A stretch of 64,000 nt of DNA from Lentisphaera araneosa HTCC2155 (GTDB lineage: Bacteria; Verrucomicrobiota; Lentisphaeria; Lentisphaerales; Lentisphaeraceae): the NCBI RefSeq assembly GCF_000170755.1, contig NZ_ABCK01000006.1, forward strand, positions 248,001-312,000. Reading direction: 5' to 3'. This document shows, in pieces, positions 18,255-26,852 of the stretch. The position numbers and the translations under genes were made by a program. The first letter of the stretch is position 1. The number at the start of each line of letters is the position of its first letter. A model generated the notes under the pieces. The model was not told the origin of the DNA, ran no database searches, and saw only the letters and a program-made list of their open reading frames with translations.

Positions 18255-19389
18255 ATTGCCTTCGATTTGTAAGTTCGTACTTTTTTCCGGGAAGTAGTCT
18301 GATAAGTTTGTGTGTCTCTAAACCTAGCAGGGTGGCTAAGACTTGACCAACATTTAACTCAGATAATTCACAAATTTTGTCCACATGCAGTTCACCGGAT
18401 TTTAAAATTTCCATAATTCTTCGCTCGTTTTCGTCTAATTGCAAGTCGAACTCACGATTCTCTTGCTTTTCTGTTTGTTCTTTTTTCGCGCTTTTCCTAT
18501 TGGAGCCAAGCTCAAGATTAAATTCTTCATAAATATCTTTAAAACTCTCTGTGAGGATGGCACCTTGTTTTAAAAGTTGATGACATCCTCGTGATTGCGG
18601 GATGTCGACCCGTCCTGGAAGGGCGAAAACGGAACGCCCATATTCCAAGGCTTGGTTAGCGGTGATCAGAGAGCCGCTATTTAATCCCGCTTCGACCACA
18701 AGTACTGAGCGTGAAAGAGCGGCGATAATTCGATTGCGCATGGGGAAGGTCCTTCTGTCGGGTGGAAATAAGATGGGGTATTCACTCACGAGCGCCCCAT
18801 GATCACAAATATCTCGAGCTAATTTTAAGTTGTCTTTTGGGTAGATTTTACCAATTCCACCGCCAAGAATGGCAATTGTCGGTCTCTTGAGTTGAACAGC
18901 AGTGTGATGAGCTTTGGAGTCTATGCCAACTGCAAGTCCAGAGATAATTGTCCACGAAGCATAGCTTGCTTCTGTAGCAAGGGCTTCTGTCATCTGAAGG
19001 CCATAGTTTGTCGGGCGCCGTGTTCCGACTATCGCTATGTTGCGGTCGTAGTTTTTTAACAAATGCGCATTGCCTCTTATATAGAGGATAATAGGTGCAT
19101 CGTAAATGTTCCTAAGGCTTTCGGGGTAGAGTGGGTCTTGGCGGTTGATGATTTTAATATCGGCCAAGCGTGCCCGTTCGAGTTCTTCTCGAGGATCATA
19201 ATTTCTTTCATGATTAAGGATCTCTTCGGCAACTCGCGGCCCAATGCCTGGGCATTTAAGTAGCTCCTTTCTTGAAGCCTTGAAAATATTTTCAGATTTT
19301 TTAAACTTTTTGACCAGTTTATTATATGTACGCGGTCCAACGCCAGGTAACATATTCAGGCAAACATCATGTATGATTTCACTGTTCAT
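18247..19389 (-). CDS. dprA: DNA-processing protein A
   Basis: DprA loads RecA on incoming single-stranded DNA during transformation. Helix-hairpin-helix motifs occupy about 1-65 (LPGVGPRTYNKL, CPGIGPRVAEEI). The Rossmann-like DNA-binding core has IVGTRRPTNYG, ISGLAVGIDSKAHHTA and the AGLNSGSLITANQA segment. A C-terminal winged helix (ERRIMEIL...GELHVDKICE) follows. A strong GGAGGAAAG site precedes ATG 19389. It heads the minus-strand run dprA-topA-PBP4-MATE, all overlapping or nearly so. The dprA-topA pairing is common in bacteria. Confidence 0.95.
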   Translation of the reverse strand: MNSEIIHDVCLNMLPGVGPRTYNKLVKKFKKSENIFKASRKELLKCPGIGPRVAEEILNHERNYDPREELERARLADIKIINRQDPLYPESLRNIYDAPIILYIRGNAHLLKNYDRNIAIVGTRRPTNYGLQMTEALATEASYASWTIISGLAVGIDSKAHHTAVQLKRPTIAILGGGIGKIYPKDNLKLARDICDHGALVSEYPILFPPDRRTFPMRNRIIAALSRSVLVVEAGLNSGSLITANQALEYGRSVFALPGRVDIPQSRGCHQLLKQGAILTESFKDIYEEFNLELGSNRKSAKKEQTEKQENREFDLQLDENERRIMEILKSGELHVDKICELSELNVGQVLATLLGLETHKLIRLLPGKKYELTNRRQYE

Positions 19390-19911
19390 AACTTTCCTCC
19401 GAGTTTCGTACTTATAAAGAGTGTTACAAAGTTCGAGAAGTCAATTTTTTGATGAACAAAACTGATTCAGTAATCTATTGCCTAGACCCATGACCTACAT
19501 TAGTGGAATTTTCTTAGTAATTCACTTTCAAAAGAATTGCGAACGTTCTTGAATAAAAGTTATAAAATATTAATAATGAGTTATCTACAAAAGTACCTAA
19601 AAATTAGTAAACGGATTTCTGGATTAAATAACTATATTTTGATTATTCAAAGTGAATATGCTTACGCCACTTAGGATTTTTTTATAAATTTTTAATTAAT
19701 AACATATAATGAATAAAGTGCGTAAAAAAATGAAATGCGCATTTCAATTCATTGGCTTTAGCCAAAAAATTAAAAAAATGTTAAAAAAAACTAATAAAAA
19801 GCCTTCAGTGCTCTTGAGTCTGAGTTTTAGATGTTTTAGGTTTTAATATGCATTTAAGCATATTTTGATAAAAATTAAAATAAATTATATATAATATTAA
19901 GGAGAGTCCTT
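19390..19911. other. 522-base AT-rich intergenic region with palindromes
   Basis: No gene found. It separates divergent dprA and the acidic prepilin gene. Visible structures: a 16-bp perfect palindrome TGAAATGCGCATTTCA at 19731-19746, a small hairpin TTGGC-TTTA-GCCAA at 19752-19765, and a hairpin AATATGC-N6-GCATATT at 19845-19864. TATAAT at 19890-19895 is only 17 bases before the start codon, too near to serve the gene with its own ribosome-binding site. A GAACGTTC palindrome is near 19541. Confidence 0.6.
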
Positions 19912-22098
19912 ATGAAGACGCTGATAAAAAGCAAAAGCTTCTCGATTGTAGAAGTCATTGTAGTTTGCGCAGTTGTGGCGATTCTGTCTTCACTGATCAT
20001 GAGTGCAAGTAGCTCAGTTCGTGAAGCTGGAAGAAAAACAACCTGTTTAAATAACCTCAAACAAATCCAAGCTATATACGAAGCTTATAGAAAAGATCAT
20101 CGTAAGGCTCCTGCCGGTGATATTTTATTATTAAATGATTTCACTTTCGCTAGTGAGTATATCTCTGAGAGCGACTTGGAAACGTTTATTTGTCCTGGAG
20201 ATGAATCCAATGAACTTCTAGCAAGAGGCATAGATGGTTTAGATGGTTATACTTCTTATTCTTATGTTCCTATTGATCATTTAAGTAATGGACTTGTTAC
20301 TAGTGGTAATGAATTAGCTAGTAGTGAAGAAGTTCAACTGGCGTCAATGAAATTAGTTGCATTTGATAAAGATGATGGAAATCACCATGGTAATAGGAAT
20401 ATTGTTTATTTTCACGGTTCTGGAAATAGTAAATCAGGTATTGCTCAAACATTAAAAAGAGGGACATTTTCAGACCTTGCTCTCCTAGATACTCCGGACA
20501 ACGCCTCAGAAGCTGATGACAACGCCTCAAGCGAGGAAGAAGAAGCTGATGACAATGCCTCTAACGAGCAAGAAGAAGCTGATGATAACGCCTCAAATGA
20601 GGAAGAAGAAGCTGATGATAATGCCTCAAACGAGGAAGAAGAAGCTGATGATGACGCCTCAAACGAGGAAGAAGAAGCTGATGATAATGCCTCAAACGAG
20701 GAAGAAGAAGCTGATGATAACGCCTCAAACGAGGAAGAAGAAGCTGATGATAACGCCTCAAACGAGGAAGAAGAAGCTGACGATAATGCATTAGAAGAAG
20801 CTCAAGAAGAACTAGAAGCTCGTGAAGATGAATTAGTTGAAGCCTCTGATGAAGCCGATGAAGCCTTAGAAGATGCTCAAGAAGCCGAAGAAGCTGCTGA
20901 AGCTGCTGAAGCTGCTGAAGAGGCTGCAAGAGAAGAAGCCGAAGAAGCTGCAAATGACGCTAAAGAAGTTGCTGAAGAAGCTGCTAGGAAGGAAGAGGCC
21001 CTTGAACAAGCTAAAGAAGCTTTAGAAAATGGACCGCAAGGTTACGATAGCCAGAACGTAACTCTGCCAGATGATAATAAAGGTAGTGTCGTTACAGTTA
21101 ATACAGATGTTACAGTTACCTTGGAGCTCATTGGCTCAGGTTTTTCTTCAAATTCTATCTATTCAGATATCACAGTTGGTAATGAAACCTATAAGTGGGA
21201 AGATGAAGGTGGGGATGCTCACACAAGACACGTCGTTGGTGTGGAAGGTTTGGCTATAGACTTAGATGTTGAGACCGGCTTAACTATTGCAGTTAACGGT
21301 AGAAGTTCATATTATGACTCATCCAACCTTCAAGGAAAAGATAACTTAATGGTTTACAGAGATGGCGACAAAGCGACTTCAGTTGGTGGCTATAATGGTC
21401 AAGATTCAGTTAAAACATTTTTAAGTGATTATATCGATAAAGATGGTTATGTAACAATTGGTGCAGATCAAGTCATTTTCCTGATGGAATTAGGTACGAC
21501 TAATAAAAGTAAATCTTATTACGATATGCAGGATTTAGTTGTCTTGGCAACTTTTGAGGTTGTTGCGACAGAGGAAGATGTAGCAGAGCTTGAGAAACAA
21601 GTTCAAGAAGCAAAAGAAGCTCTCATAACTGCAACTACTGATGCGAATGCCGCTGCAGAAGCTGCTGCTGAGGCAGCCGCAAAAGCTGAGACCGCAGTAA
21701 TCGCTGCTGAGGCCGCTGCTGAGGCTGCTGCAGAAGCTGCTGAAGATGTCGAAGCTGCTGAAGAGGCTGTGCTTGAGGCAGAAGAAACAGAAAAAATGTG
21801 CCGTAATGGGAACACTCAAAATCAAAATAACGGTTTTGGTAATGGTGACCAAGATGCTCCGGGTAACAGCTTAGAAAATAATAATGCTGAAAATGCCCAA
21901 GGTAATAATGGCAATACCAACCCTAACTCAACTTCGAGCGAAGCAGATAACTCAGCGGAAATAGCGGAGTTAGAGGAAAAAATAGAAGAGTGGACAACTA
22001 AGCATCAGAAATTTGTAAAAAATGGTAAGAAAAACAAAGCTAAAAATATTCTTAAAAAGATTGAAGCAGCACAAGCTGAGCTGGAGGCTTTGAACTGA
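19912..22098 (+). CDS. Prepilin-type protein with long acidic repeat and Ala/Glu-rich extension
   Basis: 728 residues. It begins as a type II/IV pseudopilin: basic leader, then F10-SIVEV with Glu at +5 and a hydrophobic helix, although Ser replaces the usual Gly at the cleavage site. A normal pseudopilin globular part with CLNNLKQI and a terminal DGN...FHGSG motif ends near residue 175. Beyond it come eight perfect-length 11-residue repeats (ADDNASNEEEE, residues 201-288), an Ala/Glu helix, a beta-rich domain (about 350-530), a second Ala-rich helix, an Asn/Gly linker (NGFGNGDQDAPGN) and a charged coiled coil. AAGGAG lies seven bases before the ATG, inside a small AAGGA-GAG-TCCTT hairpin. Probably exported and surface-associated; function unknown. 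Confidence 0.85.
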   Translation: MKTLIKSKSFSIVEVIVVCAVVAILSSLIMSASSSVREAGRKTTCLNNLKQIQAIYEAYRKDHRKAPAGDILLLNDFTFASEYISESDLETFICPGDESNELLARGIDGLDGYTSYSYVPIDHLSNGLVTSGNELASSEEVQLASMKLVAFDKDDGNHHGNRNIVYFHGSGNSKSGIAQTLKRGTFSDLALLDTPDNASEADDNASSEEEEADDNASNEQEEADDNASNEEEEADDNASNEEEEADDDASNEEEEADDNASNEEEEADDNASNEEEEADDNASNEEEEADDNALEEAQEELEAREDELVEASDEADEALEDAQEAEEAAEAAEAAEEAAREEAEEAANDAKEVAEEAARKEEALEQAKEALENGPQGYDSQNVTLPDDNKGSVVTVNTDVTVTLELIGSGFSSNSIYSDITVGNETYKWEDEGGDAHTRHVVGVEGLAIDLDVETGLTIAVNGRSSYYDSSNLQGKDNLMVYRDGDKATSVGGYNGQDSVKTFLSDYIDKDGYVTIGADQVIFLMELGTTNKSKSYYDMQDLVVLATFEVVATEEDVAELEKQVQEAKEALITATTDANAAAEAAAEAAAKAETAVIAAEAAAEAAAEAAEDVEAAEEAVLEAEETEKMCRNGNTQNQNNGFGNGDQDAPGNSLENNNAENAQGNNGNTNPNSTSSEADNSAEIAELEEKIEEWTTKHQKFVKNGKKNKAKNILKKIEAAQAELEALN
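20512..20775 (+). repeat. Eight tandem 33-bp repeats inside the acidic prepilin gene
   Basis: Units start at 20512 and recur every 33 bases (20545, 20578, and so on), encoding A-D-D-N-A-S-N-E-E-E-E. Copies differ by single bases, for example Gln in copy 2 and a third Asp in copy 5. A degenerate ninth copy follows. Since 33 is divisible by three, copy-number change keeps the frame. Confidence 0.95.
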
Positions 22099-22134
22099 GA
22101 TTTTCTTTCTCAATATAACAGAGTATTTGATCAT

Positions 22135-22166
22135 AAGAGCCTTTTCATTAGAAAAGGCTCTTTTGT
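22135..22166 (+). terminator. Rho-independent terminator of the acidic prepilin gene
   Basis: Perfect 12-bp stem (AAGAGCCTTTTC with GAAAAGGCTCTT), 4-base loop ATTA, T-run; 36 bases past the stop. Confidence 0.9.
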
Positions 22167-22327
22167 ATTTGTAGTCCTTAAAGTTTTATAGATGTTTGTG
22201 CTTAATGTATTTTGTGAATTTTTTAGATGGATTGTAGGTTTTTGCTAGGTTGTTTGACGTTTGATCAATATAAAGAAATTAAAATTGGATATACATTAAG
22301 TAAATGATTTAGAATTTTGGAGAAATT

Positions 22328-22918
22328 ATGAAAAGAATAAAGAAAGCTTTTACTTTAATTGAGATGATGATGGTGCTCGGGATTATTGCCATTCTCTTTG
22401 GGATTGGCACAGCTGTATTTACAGTGGCAACGGGGAAATCGGAGATAGCTAGTGCAAAAAGTCAAATAGCCCAATTAACAGCGGCAGTAGAAATGTATTA
22501 TGACCGTTGGGGTCAGTATCCATTGGCTAATGGAGCCGATGTTAATGATGAGTTTAATTTTGGTGAGTGGCTTTCAAAAATAGCGGCGGATAATACTTTA
22601 GACAACAACTGGACGGGTAAGCGAGCTATGTTTATTAAATTTAATGAACAAGGATATGATGTGGATAACCCTGATTATGACGCTGATGGGGCTACTGCTA
22701 CTGTGGTGTCGGATCCATGGGGGACTCCTTACGGGTACTCATATAACACAGCAACTAATAGTTTTATAATTTATTCTGTTGGGACTTTTGATCAAATCGA
22801 TGGTGACCTAAAAGCTGATTGGGTTTCTTCTGAATGGCAGTTTAGTGATGATTCTAATGGTCCATACGGGGGTAAAGAGGCACAAGAAGTTGGTATAATT
22901 TCCAGTCATTTAAAATAA
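22328..22918 (+). CDS. GspG-like type II secretion pseudopilin
   Basis: 196 residues with the canonical prepilin start KKAFTLIEMMMVLGIIAIL, cut after Ala by prepilin peptidase and methylated on Phe. The C-terminal SDPWGTPYGYSY with a following SVGTFDQ segment is the calcium-site signature of GspG, the major pseudopilin of type II secretion. No other secretion-system genes are in this window, so it is either an orphan or works with a system elsewhere. A TTGGAG site precedes ATG 22328. It follows a terminator and so has its own promoter. Confidence 0.85.
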   Translation: MKRIKKAFTLIEMMMVLGIIAILFGIGTAVFTVATGKSEIASAKSQIAQLTAAVEMYYDRWGQYPLANGADVNDEFNFGEWLSKIAADNTLDNNWTGKRAMFIKFNEQGYDVDNPDYDADGATATVVSDPWGTPYGYSYNTATNSFIIYSVGTFDQIDGDLKADWVSSEWQFSDDSNGPYGGKEAQEVGIISSHLK

Positions 22919-22939
22919 GAAGGGAGTGTGTAGGAGGAA

Positions 22940-23713
22940 ATGAGGTGGTCTTTGGCGCGCAAGCGCATGTATGAAGCTTGTCCTCGTCGTTACAAGTATC
23001 ATTATTTAGAAAGTCTCTATGCCTTTGACGAGGATAGGGACTTTTTTTCTAAGAAGCTCTATCAGCGGCGGCACGAAAAGACTTGCGAAGAAATATTTGC
23101 GTCTTGTGTTCAAAAAATCATTCCACTGGTGTTTTGCGAAGGTCGCAGAAGTTCTATAGTGAATAAGGCTTTAGATAGTACTATTTCACGAGAACTTATG
23201 TCTTACCCCGAGCAGGATCGCGAGCCAATTAAAGATCGACTGTACCCACGAATTGGTCGCTTGCTAGAGTCTTTATTGAGCCTAGATCAGTTCAAATGGC
23301 TATCGCCAATGGAGATGTGTTTACACAAAAATGAATTTTTACAGTTTGATACAGATGGTGTGACGGTTGATCTGTTTGTTTCATTGGCCTGGCGAATTAA
23401 AGGTGAATTAAATATTCTTCGTCTTCAGTATGGTGGTCTTGATCAAGAGGCGATTGCTTTGGAGGCTTTGGCATTTTATAAACTGTATGGGAGTGATTTA
23501 GCAAAAATTCAATTTTGGAATTTATTTATTAGAGAAGATAATTGCTATATGTCTGAGAATAAAGTTGATTTGTCAAGACTGTTTGATGTGCGAGAAATGA
23601 TTCTAAAAACAAGAAGCTTATTGAATAATGACGAAAATGATTTTCCATTCACAAAAAATATGGCATTATGTGAGTCGTGTAAGTATTTGTCGCTTTGTGA
23701 AAGATATGAATGA
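22940..23713 (+). CDS. Degenerate PD-(D/E)XK (AddB/Cas4-like) iron-sulfur protein
   Basis: 257 residues. The N-terminus WSLARKRMYEACPRRYKYHYL and the C-terminal CESCKYLSLC give Cys14 plus Cys244, Cys247 and Cys253, the four-cysteine iron-sulfur arrangement of AddB, Cas4 and related PD-(D/E)XK nucleases. The nuclease motif usually reads IVDxKTG; here the matching segment is ILRLQYGG, with Arg161 and Gln163 in place of the catalytic Asp and Lys, so nuclease activity looks lost, though Asp144 may remain. Assignment is by motif. AGGAGG is only two bases before ATG 22940, an odd spacing. It is followed 22 bases later by mqnE. Confidence 0.55.
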   Translation: MRWSLARKRMYEACPRRYKYHYLESLYAFDEDRDFFSKKLYQRRHEKTCEEIFASCVQKIIPLVFCEGRRSSIVNKALDSTISRELMSYPEQDREPIKDRLYPRIGRLLESLLSLDQFKWLSPMEMCLHKNEFLQFDTDGVTVDLFVSLAWRIKGELNILRLQYGGLDQEAIALEALAFYKLYGSDLAKIQFWNLFIREDNCYMSENKVDLSRLFDVREMILKTRSLLNNDENDFPFTKNMALCESCKYLSLCERYE

Positions 23714-23735
23714 GAATAAAAGTTAGGTTTTTTTG

Positions 23736-24815
23736 GTGAGTAAGATTCAAGAGATTTATGGTAAAGTCGAAAGGCAGGAAAGAATAAGCGAAGTAGAGGC
23801 CGTGTGCCTTTATGAAGATGGTGATTTGGCGACTCTGCAAAAGTTCGCTCATCAAATACGCAGTGAAAAACACCAAGATAAAACTTTTTATAATCGTAAT
23901 ATTCACTTCGAGCCAACTAATAAATGTGTTTATGCCTGTAAGTTTTGTAGTTTTGCCCGTAAGCCAAAAGCAACAGAAGAGGAAGGCGCTTGGGATTATG
24001 GTACTGAAGAACTTAAAGAGCAGTTGGATAAGTACCCAGTAGGCAGCTTGACAGAAGTGCATATTACTGGTGGTGTCCATCCCGATCGCGGCGTCGACTT
24101 TGGTGAAGAATTAGTAAGTTTTATCAAGCGCGAACGTCCCGAAATTCATGTCAAAGCTTTCACTGCAGTAGAAGTTACTTGGATGGCAAAACTGAGTAAG
24201 TTGAGTGTAAAAGAAACTCTGACTCGACTAAGAAATGCTGGCCTAGACTCCTTGCCGGGTGGTGGTGCAGAGATCTTTGACTCATCGATACGTCGAAAAA
24301 TTGCAGGTGGTAAGGCGCCAGCGGATAGATGGTTGGAAGTTCATGGGGAGGCACATCGAGTTGGCTTGTCATCGAATGCTACCATGCTTTATGGACATAT
24401 AGAAGATTATTCACACCGAGTGGATCATATGTCTCGATTACGTCAATTGCAGGATGAAACGGGCGGTTTTAATTCTTTTATTCCCCTGCGTTATCGCAAT
24501 GAAAATAATAGTATGAGTAACTTAAAAGAAGTTAGCTTAGATGAAGATATGCGAAACTTTGCTGTTGCGAGGATCTTTTTGGATAATATTCCCCATCTAA
24601 AAGCCTATTGGGTTATGCTTGGCGTGGAAGAAGCTTTTAAAGCTTTGGACTATGGCGTGGATGATATGGATGGCACTGTAGATGATAGTACAAAGATTTA
24701 TTCCATGGCGGGATCCATTGAGAACCCTGCTTTAAGTCGAGATTATTTATGTTCAAGAATAGCTGAACACGGCTTTAAAGCGGTGGAAAGAAACTCAGTT
24801 TACGAAGAAATATAA
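23736..24815 (+). CDS. mqnE: Aminofutalosine synthase (menaquinone, futalosine pathway)
   Basis: Radical-SAM enzyme that makes aminofutalosine from the MqnA product in the alternative menaquinone pathway. The cluster motif is CVYACKFCSFAR; other family marks are HITGGVHPD, FTAVEVTW and the strongly conserved LPGGGAEIF. About 360 residues, normal for MqnE. No ATG is available: an in-frame GTG at 23736 has AGG eight bases upstream and is preferred over the adjacent TTG at 23733. Other pathway genes are not in the window. It agrees with the menaquinone-type succinate dehydrogenase nearby. Confidence 0.9.
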   Translation: MSKIQEIYGKVERQERISEVEAVCLYEDGDLATLQKFAHQIRSEKHQDKTFYNRNIHFEPTNKCVYACKFCSFARKPKATEEEGAWDYGTEELKEQLDKYPVGSLTEVHITGGVHPDRGVDFGEELVSFIKRERPEIHVKAFTAVEVTWMAKLSKLSVKETLTRLRNAGLDSLPGGGAEIFDSSIRRKIAGGKAPADRWLEVHGEAHRVGLSSNATMLYGHIEDYSHRVDHMSRLRQLQDETGGFNSFIPLRYRNENNSMSNLKEVSLDEDMRNFAVARIFLDNIPHLKAYWVMLGVEEAFKALDYGVDDMDGTVDDSTKIYSMAGSIENPALSRDYLCSRIAEHGFKAVERNSVYEEI

Positions 24816-24865
24816 GTTTATTTACAGTTTTGTCCTAAGTCGACCTCTCCTAGGCTTAGTTGCCC

Positions 24866-24894
24866 TTGATTTAAGTAGTATTTTAAAACATACT
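24866..24894 (+). promoter_or_regulatory. Candidate promoter and operator of the SPFH operon
   Basis: TTGATT (24866-24871), 17-base spacer, CATACT (24889-24894). An imperfect 18-bp dyad, AGTATTTTAAAACATACT at 24877-24894 with seven of nine positions paired, covers the spacer and -10 box, a place where a repressor would act. Confidence 0.4.
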
Positions 24895-24927
24895 TTTTCA
24901 AATTAGAAATGAATCATAGGAGAGACC

Positions 24928-26850
24928 ATGAACAGCAAAGAGAAATTTTCAAAAGTTCACTTTGTTTCACTGCTCGCGATTGTTGCTTCCTTGGTCCTAA
25001 CTTCATCTTTGTACGCCCTGAAGTTATGGTACCCCATTGAAATTTTTTCCACTTTTATTTACTTGGGAGCCTTCACTCTTTTAGTTGGAGGAATTGCTTG
25101 GCAGAGTAATAGGCTAGAAGCGAAACTTATAGAATACGGTCAGCAGGCAAAAAAAGCTTCTGGTGATGCTTTATTTGAAGAGGAGGAAGGTACCGATTTA
25201 GCGTTTGCTAAAAGATCCTTGATGTTTTTTGAACGCTATGTGGTTTCAGTTTTTTGTTTTGCTGTGGGCATTGGCGCTCTCGTAGGGATTTATTATTTTT
25301 GGTCGCGACTCGCTACAGATCCTGAGCTTGCCCTTGATAAGAGAAGTTCAAATGCAGCGGCAATGATGATGGGGCTCGCTGCAGGCTATTTTATATTTGC
25401 TTCTTATGCGGGCGGTGTTTCGCGAGATGTGGGCAGTTCAAAATTACGGGCATTATCCGGGTGGTTTTATTGTTCAGCGATCATGCTCTTTGTCTTAGGC
25501 GTTTTTGAAATCACTTCCGCTTTAGAGCTTTTTGATTACAGAAAACAGGTTAATTACGCTTTTGTGGTTATTATTGCGATCTTAGCAATCGAGATGGTTT
25601 TAGGCATTGTGATGGAATCATTTCGCCCTCGTCACAGTGAAGAAGAAAGGGCTTTCTTATTAGAGAGTCGCATGCTAACTGTGATGACCAGCCCCGGTGG
25701 TTTAGCATCAAACATTGTGCATGTCATTGAATATCAAACAGGTATTCACGTTTCAGAAAATAGTTTTAATATCGTTTTTAAGAAAGTTTTACTGCCGATT
25801 TTAGCCGTGCAGGCTGGCTGGCTGTATTTGATGACGACTATGGTCGAAATTAAACCAGGTTATGCGGGAGTTAGAGAGAACTTTGGTAAAATTAGCCGAG
25901 ATGCTGGTGGCGAGGTTGTGCAACTTCAGCCAGGACTCAATTTTAAATTGCCATGGCCAATGGGCAAGATCTCTATATATAATGTTGATAAGCTCAGTAC
26001 TTTTACCGTTGGTCAAGTTAAATCAGCTACCTCTGCTTTGGGAGAGCCACCCATGGAAGAGGACGAGTATAAGATTTCTAATGAAGAGAAAGTTAACGTT
26101 TGGGGCCGTAAATCACATGGTGCTCATGAAGAAGGTTATGAAGACTTTAATTACCTAGCCTCTGATGCGGCATCTGAAAAATCAAATATGAACATGTTGA
26201 CGATTAAGGTTCCCGTTCATTATAAAGTGAAGGATATATATGAGTATCTTTACAATTATAAAGAACCTCAGTTAGTTTTACAGTCATTGGCCGAGCAGGA
26301 ATTAGTCTCTTACATAGGGCAAGCTGATTATAGCGCTTTCATGGGTAATGACCGTACTCAAGCAGCTGATCAACTCAAGAAAGTGCTCCAAGAAAAAGCC
26401 GACGCAATCGACTTAGGCGTAAATGTGGTTTTCTTAGAGATTGAAGCGTCGCATCCTCCTGTAGATACCGTTTTGAGTCACGATAGAGTGATGGGGGCTG
26501 TTTTTGAAAGTGATGCAAAAATATTTAAAGCACAAACAAAGGCTAAGAGAGAAGTGAGTGCTGCCAGTAGCTATAAACTACAAATGATTGAAGAAGCAAA
26601 AACTGAGAAAGTTCAGCGCATCGCTTTTGCACGAGCTCAATCTGAACGCTTTACGATTCAGCAGAGGATTTACGGTAAGGCACCAGGAATATTTAAGTTG
26701 GTTTCTTATTTAGACTTTATTGAGCGCGACCTTAATGGAGTGCCCAAATACATCTTTAATTCGCCAAAAGCAGCGAAAAACATCATCATCAATTTTGAAA
26801 ATAATAAAAATATTGGCTTACTCAAAAGCCTTAGTGTAGAAGAGGATTAA
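24928..26850 (+). CDS. HflK-like SPFH protein with N-terminal multi-helix membrane domain
   Basis: 640 residues. About seven hydrophobic helices (near 11-31, 37-57, 104-124, 143-163, 177-199, 210-230, 285-304) precede an SPFH/band-7 domain that begins at VEIKPGYAGVRENFGK and continues with QPGLNFKLPWPMGKI, ending in a helical region (AKTEKVQRIAFARAQ). Ordinary HflK has one helix, so the six extra helices are unusual. SPFH proteins form large ring assemblies that organise membrane proteases or transporters. A TAGGAGAG site precedes ATG 24928; first gene of a five-gene operon. Confidence 0.8.
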   Translation: MNSKEKFSKVHFVSLLAIVASLVLTSSLYALKLWYPIEIFSTFIYLGAFTLLVGGIAWQSNRLEAKLIEYGQQAKKASGDALFEEEEGTDLAFAKRSLMFFERYVVSVFCFAVGIGALVGIYYFWSRLATDPELALDKRSSNAAAMMMGLAAGYFIFASYAGGVSRDVGSSKLRALSGWFYCSAIMLFVLGVFEITSALELFDYRKQVNYAFVVIIAILAIEMVLGIVMESFRPRHSEEERAFLLESRMLTVMTSPGGLASNIVHVIEYQTGIHVSENSFNIVFKKVLLPILAVQAGWLYLMTTMVEIKPGYAGVRENFGKISRDAGGEVVQLQPGLNFKLPWPMGKISIYNVDKLSTFTVGQVKSATSALGEPPMEEDEYKISNEEKVNVWGRKSHGAHEEGYEDFNYLASDAASEKSNMNMLTIKVPVHYKVKDIYEYLYNYKEPQLVLQSLAEQELVSYIGQADYSAFMGNDRTQAADQLKKVLQEKADAIDLGVNVVFLEIEASHPPVDTVLSHDRVMGAVFESDAKIFKAQTKAKREVSAASSYKLQMIEEAKTEKVQRIAFARAQSERFTIQQRIYGKAPGIFKLVSYLDFIERDLNGVPKYIFNSPKAAKNIIINFENNKNIGLLKSLSVEED

Positions 26851-26852
26851 TT

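Noticed and set aside
19541-19548. GAACGTTC as a LexA box
   Set aside because: Only an 8-bp palindrome in an AT-rich region; it does not match the spaced LexA consensus and no SOS gene follows directly.
20516-20953. Open frames in the second plus frame and on the minus strand across the acidic repeats
   Set aside because: A 33-bp repeat keeps every frame free of stops; low-complexity translations (Lys/Met or Leu/Gln-rich) show no gene features.
21535-21852. Cys/Ser-rich antisense ORF in the Ala-rich part of the acidic prepilin
   Set aside because: Explained by reverse reading of Ala/Glu codon repeats.
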